Assembly (NCBI GenBank): GCA_004325065.1
Contig: PITI01000591.1
Span: 1-10,473, forward strand
DNA: 10,473 nt
Direction: 5' to 3'
From: Hamiltosporidium magnivora
Taxonomy: Eukaryota > Microsporidia > Dubosqiidae
Shown: positions 7,781-10,473 of the stretch, piece by piece
How positions within the stretch are numbered: position 1 is the first letter of the stretch
How the letters are laid out: the number at the start of each line of letters is the position of its first letter
Program-made: the position numbers and the translations under genes
The notes under the pieces: model-generated
Told to the model about the DNA's origin: nothing
What the model saw: the letters and a program-made list of their open reading frames with translations, nothing else
The model's database searches: none

Positions 7781-8637
7781 TACTTTTTAGATTCTTCTTG
7801 TATTAATAGTTTAGAAGAAAATATTTTCATATTTTCTGCCAACTCTTCGTTTGCAAGATTACTCAATACCATTTCAGAAGTAAAATTCATAGATTTCAAA
7901 TACGCCTCTTCCATTGGCAAAGTTAATAAATATTTTTGAATCAAAAAAATTAATTCTTGAAAAAATGTATCAAAGGAATGCTGTAACACTCTGATATCTG
8001 ATATAAGTAAATCAGATATGTTAATTTTGGCCATAAGCTCTGCTTTTTCCTTATATTTAGACATTTCTACAGATCTAATGCTTTCATTTATTTCAAAAAT
8101 TATTTTTTTAATATTTTTTATCTTCTCAAAAAACGTTACTATATCTGTAAAAGAAGCATTCAAATCCGTACACAAATTTCTCAGAAAAAAATTATACAAA
8201 CAAATATTTTTTGAAGTAAATACAAATAAATTAACACACGAATCAACAAGCCTTTCTGAACAAACGACTTCTTTATCTTTATACTCCATTATTTCACTTT
8301 CAGAATTATCAATCAAATACGTGACAGCATTCAAATATATATTCATACAATCTTTATAAAAGTTTATATCATAAAATTCTCTATCTTTCATACTAAGCAA
8401 TATATTTTCTATTTCTAAAAAATATTTTCGTATTTTTTTCTGATTCGTAGATGAATTTACCTTTGAAAAAAGATCATCTATAAATAAACTATGAAAATCC
8501 TTATAATATGGTGTATCGTTGAGAAATACTTTATATGGCGTGTCTTTTTGCATATCGAATACTTTTATATACATTTTTATAAAATCCTTTGGTGATTCAA
8601 AAGTTTTAAACATGTCACAATGTTCTACACTTCTCAT
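7780..8637 (-). CDS. Uncharacterised 285-residue, probably all-helical protein
   Basis: I do not recognise a family. The frame is uninterrupted for 285 codons in sequence where random frames close quickly, and it uses the A+T-rich codons seen in its neighbour. I chose the first ATG (MRSVEHCDM) because CCC lies 11 bases upstream; a second Met at residue 9 is possible.

There is no signal peptide and no convincing membrane segment; the most hydrophobic runs, near 136-151 and 226-240, are broken by polar residues. Composition suggests helices throughout, with a Lys/Glu/Ile-rich stretch at 168-206 that could form a coiled coil. Cysteines at 126, 134, 146 and 156 cluster in the middle without a zinc-finger spacing. 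A short duplication, DTPYKVF at 32-38 and DTPYYKDF at 41-48, is visible. It is divergent from the Sel1-repeat gene. A cytosolic or nuclear location is likely; the role is unknown. The plus-strand open frame at 8018-8359 is its shadow. Confidence 0.85.
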   Translation of the reverse strand: MRSVEHCDMFKTFESPKDFIKMYIKVFDMQKDTPYKVFLNDTPYYKDFHSLFIDDLFSKVNSSTNQKKIRKYFLEIENILLSMKDREFYDINFYKDCMNIYLNAVTYLIDNSESEIMEYKDKEVVCSERLVDSCVNLFVFTSKNICLYNFFLRNLCTDLNASFTDIVTFFEKIKNIKKIIFEINESIRSVEMSKYKEKAELMAKINISDLLISDIRVLQHSFDTFFQELIFLIQKYLLTLPMEEAYLKSMNFTSEMVLSNLANEELAENMKIFSSKLLIQEESKK

Positions 8638-8648
8638 ATAAAAAAGAT

Positions 8649-8651
8649 GGG
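8649..8651 (-). promoter_or_regulatory. CCC start signal of the minus-strand gene
   Basis: The minus strand reads AAAACCCATC with 11 bases from CCC to the ATG at 8637. A CCC or GGG triplet shortly before the start codon is a described feature of microsporidian genes. It is the only CCC in this part of the upstream region, and it supports the first ATG as the start. Confidence 0.55.
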
Positions 8652-8882
8652 TTTTTGAATGAAAAAACTATATTTGTATTTCTCTGATTGGAAGAAAAAA
8701 AATTTTGCGATGAAAGGGTTGAATTAAAAATAATCATAACTTCTTAATTTGATTTCTTTATAATTATTCTATTTATTCCTTCATTCATTGATTCTTTCAT
8801 TAATTTTATTCCTTTTTTTATTTACCAAGGACCATCTTAGAAGTAAAAACTTCATCTTTAAAATAAAATTATTTGTTTTTCA

Positions 8883-8885
8883 CCC
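8883..8885 (+). promoter_or_regulatory. CCC start signal of the Sel1-repeat gene
   Basis: CACCCTAAAT places CCC 13 bases before the ATG at 8899. It lies within the open frame upstream of that ATG and argues that translation begins at 8899, not further upstream. It mirrors the signal of the divergent neighbour. Confidence 0.55.
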
Positions 8886-8898
8886 TAAATTTCAAAAA

Positions 8899-10428
8899 AT
8901 GATATTTTTTTTATTTCTGTTTAATATATTACGAACAAATGAAATTGAAGAAATATTATTTGAAGAATGTAATATAAAAAAAGCAGAAGAAATGGCTTTA
9001 TCATTAGGAAAACCAGACGATCAAATATATCTCTATTTTATTTACAGAGTATTTTACGGGAAACAAGAAGAAGCATTCTTTAGGTTGATTGCAGGTGAAA
9101 CAAGTAGTAAAGACTTTTATAAAATAATATTTTCGCACAATTCGTTCTTTTCATTTGGTTTGAATTCTGATTTTAAGGAAACAGCAGATTTGGCAATAAA
9201 AGTTGCTGAAAAAGTTAAAGAAGTGTTTGAAAAGAGAAGAAGTGACATAAAATCCAAGAGACATTTTAAAAAAATAAAAAAAGAAAAATATTTGTACGAA
9301 ACAATTGAGCATCTTACGTATCTTATTGGTTCAGGGGATTCGAAAGCAGAAACAAATTTTCTTAAACTTATTAAAGGGGGGCATATCGAACCAGAAAAAT
9401 ATTTAAAAGTTCTTAAAATTTTGAGTGAAAGAGGAAATCAAAAAGCGATGGGAATTCTTGGAATGTTGTATTATGAAGGGAAAGGAGTTGAAAAATGTTT
9501 TACTACAGCGATGCATTATTTTATGGAGGGGGCAAACAAACAGGATCCTGTCTGTTACAATGGACTCGGTTTAATATTTTTACATGAAAGTCACAACGAT
9601 CTTTTGGCGGCAAAAGCGTATTTTGAAGAAGCTTCTAAAAGAGGATTGGCTGAGGCAGATTACAATCTTTATAAATTTTTTAAAGATGTTTATATGGTTG
9701 AAGAAATGGGATTGGTTTATTTATTAAATGCAGCAAATAAAGGTTTTTTACCTGCAATTTATAGCTATGCTTTGAAATTGTATCAATCTAAGAATTACAG
9801 AGTTTCTCTTCAATATCTTTGTTCTGTCTGTGATTACAGCACAGACCTTGTAGAAATACAAAACAAAGCAGAAAAAAGATTTGTAGAAAGAAAATATAAA
9901 TCATCTTTGATGTATTTGTTGTTTGCTGGTGAAATGGGTTCGATACATTCAATGCAGAATGCATTGTTTCTACTTTACAATCATAGTGGATTGATAGAAA
10001 ATCAGAATAAAATAATTTTTGATTTAAATCATCGATTGGCACAAATGGGACACAAAAATAATTTGGTGAAATTGGGAGATTGCTATTTTTATGGAATCGG
10101 TGTAGAAAAATCTTATACGAGTAGTTTTTCTATTTATTTGTCTGCTTCTCTTCTTGATGACCCAGAAGGTTTCTATTCGGTGGCTTATATGTACGAAAAT
10201 GGACTTGGATGTGAAAAAGATGTTAGAAAAGCTTTAAATTATATTTCAAGAATTATGAAATACGAACCAAAGGCATATCTACTTGTTTGGTATGTAGAAT
10301 TCAGACTTATTTCTAAAATTTGTGTGCAATTCTTTTGGAGAAAACGTGTTTTTATTTCTTCGTTATTTGCTTGTTTGATTGGACTGTTTGCTTTAAAATT
10401 TAATCCTCGTATTATTTCTAAGACATAA
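8899..10428 (+). CDS. HRD3: Sel1-repeat ER membrane protein, HRD3/SEL1L-like
   Basis: Likely the HRD3/SEL1L adaptor of the HRD1 ubiquitin ligase, which captures misfolded proteins in the ER lumen for export and degradation. The 509-residue product opens with a hydrophobic signal peptide (MIFFLFLFNIL). Sel1-type helical repeats follow at about 180-217 (GMLYYEGKGVEK), 218-258 (AKAYFEEASKRG), a degenerate set at 259-384, then 385-420 (GDCYFYGIGVEK) and 421-455 (YMYENGLGCEKDVRKALNY). One membrane segment lies at about 484-499 before a ten-residue tail.

Signal peptide, lumenal Sel1 repeats and a single C-terminal anchor match HRD3; yeast and human proteins are about 800 residues, so this one is reduced. 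A basic stretch at 112-131 is odd for a lumenal domain, and RKR just before the anchor runs against the positive-inside trend. The start at 8899 follows the CCC signal; the open frame reaches back to 8788 but has no ATG there. The other Sel1-rich option, a Skt5-type chitin synthase regulator, would lack both signal peptide and anchor. Confidence 0.8.
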   Translation: MIFFLFLFNILRTNEIEEILFEECNIKKAEEMALSLGKPDDQIYLYFIYRVFYGKQEEAFFRLIAGETSSKDFYKIIFSHNSFFSFGLNSDFKETADLAIKVAEKVKEVFEKRRSDIKSKRHFKKIKKEKYLYETIEHLTYLIGSGDSKAETNFLKLIKGGHIEPEKYLKVLKILSERGNQKAMGILGMLYYEGKGVEKCFTTAMHYFMEGANKQDPVCYNGLGLIFLHESHNDLLAAKAYFEEASKRGLAEADYNLYKFFKDVYMVEEMGLVYLLNAANKGFLPAIYSYALKLYQSKNYRVSLQYLCSVCDYSTDLVEIQNKAEKRFVERKYKSSLMYLLFAGEMGSIHSMQNALFLLYNHSGLIENQNKIIFDLNHRLAQMGHKNNLVKLGDCYFYGIGVEKSYTSSFSIYLSASLLDDPEGFYSVAYMYENGLGCEKDVRKALNYISRIMKYEPKAYLLVWYVEFRLISKICVQFFWRKRVFISSLFACLIGLFALKFNPRIISKT

Positions 10429-10433
10429 ATTTT

Positions 10434-10439
10434 ATTAAA
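10434..10439 (+). terminator. ATTAAA poly(A)-type signal
   Basis: The hexamer starts six bases after the TAA of the Sel1-repeat gene. It is the common variant of AATAAA and would give a very short 3' untranslated region, as for the neighbouring gene. Chance occurrence is possible in this composition. Confidence 0.35.
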
Positions 10440-10473
10440 ATTGTGTTTCTTTGTTTAAAAATAATTTCATATT

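Larger units (their letters stand above)
8638..8898. promoter_or_regulatory. Shared divergent promoter spacer, 261 bp
   Basis: The starts of the two oppositely directed genes are separated by 261 bp of A+T-rich sequence, so both promoters must lie here or inside the genes. Apart from the CCC signal at each end I see no clear TATA box or operator. A T-rich and pyrimidine-rich run precedes the plus-strand gene. The open frame that continues upstream of the plus-strand ATG (from 8788) has no ATG and is treated as non-coding leader. Confidence 0.6.

Noticed and set aside
8018..8359. 113-codon plus-strand frame
   Set aside because: It is the antisense shadow of the 285-residue gene, and is mostly Ser/Leu/Ile/Phe as expected of such a shadow.
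8788..8898. N-terminal extension of 37 residues on the HRD3-like protein
   Set aside because: It contains no ATG, and a CCC signal plus a signal peptide mark the ATG at 8899.
9788..10042. 84-codon minus-strand frame
   Set aside because: It is antisense to the Sel1-repeat region, which has clear domain support.

Overview
The window looks like nuclear DNA of a microsporidian or a very similar reduced fungal relative. It is very A+T-rich, the genes lack introns, and the two intact genes carry a CCC triplet 11 and 13 nt upstream of their ATG, which matches the CCC-like start signal described for microsporidia. A poly(A)-type hexamer overlaps or closely follows each stop. The assignment is an inference. 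The large amount of non-coding DNA would fit an expanded, transposon-rich lineage (Hamiltosporidium, Edhazardia and Anncaliia are known examples) better than a compact Encephalitozoon-type genome.

Region 1 (1-7774) has no intact gene that I can defend. It is A+T-rich sequence holding islands of richer composition that look like eroded coding or mobile DNA. They are: (a) a minus-strand block with a short Tc1/mariner-like motif (about 1290-1400); (b) a minus-strand coding-like relic (2288 down to about 1710) that opens with an ATG 12 nt after CCCCC, shifts frame once, and weakly resembles the splicing factor SPF27/BCAS2; (c) two diverged direct copies of a roughly 233-bp repeat (2805-3039 and 4570-4800) with a strongly kept core that I associate, from memory, with repeats in arthropod genomes; (d) a plus-strand relic around 3980-4275 with a helix-turn-helix-like stretch. 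Small palindromes and degenerate tandem repeats occur elsewhere.

Region 2 (7775-10473) is a normal gene pair, transcribed divergently from a 261-bp spacer. On the minus strand is a 285-residue, probably all-helical protein that I do not recognise. On the plus strand is a Sel1-repeat protein with a signal peptide and one C-terminal membrane segment. This layout points to HRD3/SEL1L, the ER-lumenal adaptor of the HRD1 ubiquitin ligase in ER-associated degradation. Its start is best placed at the ATG at 8899 (509 residues), because the open frame upstream of it has no ATG. The shared spacer may allow co-expression, but nothing in the sequence shows that the two proteins work together.
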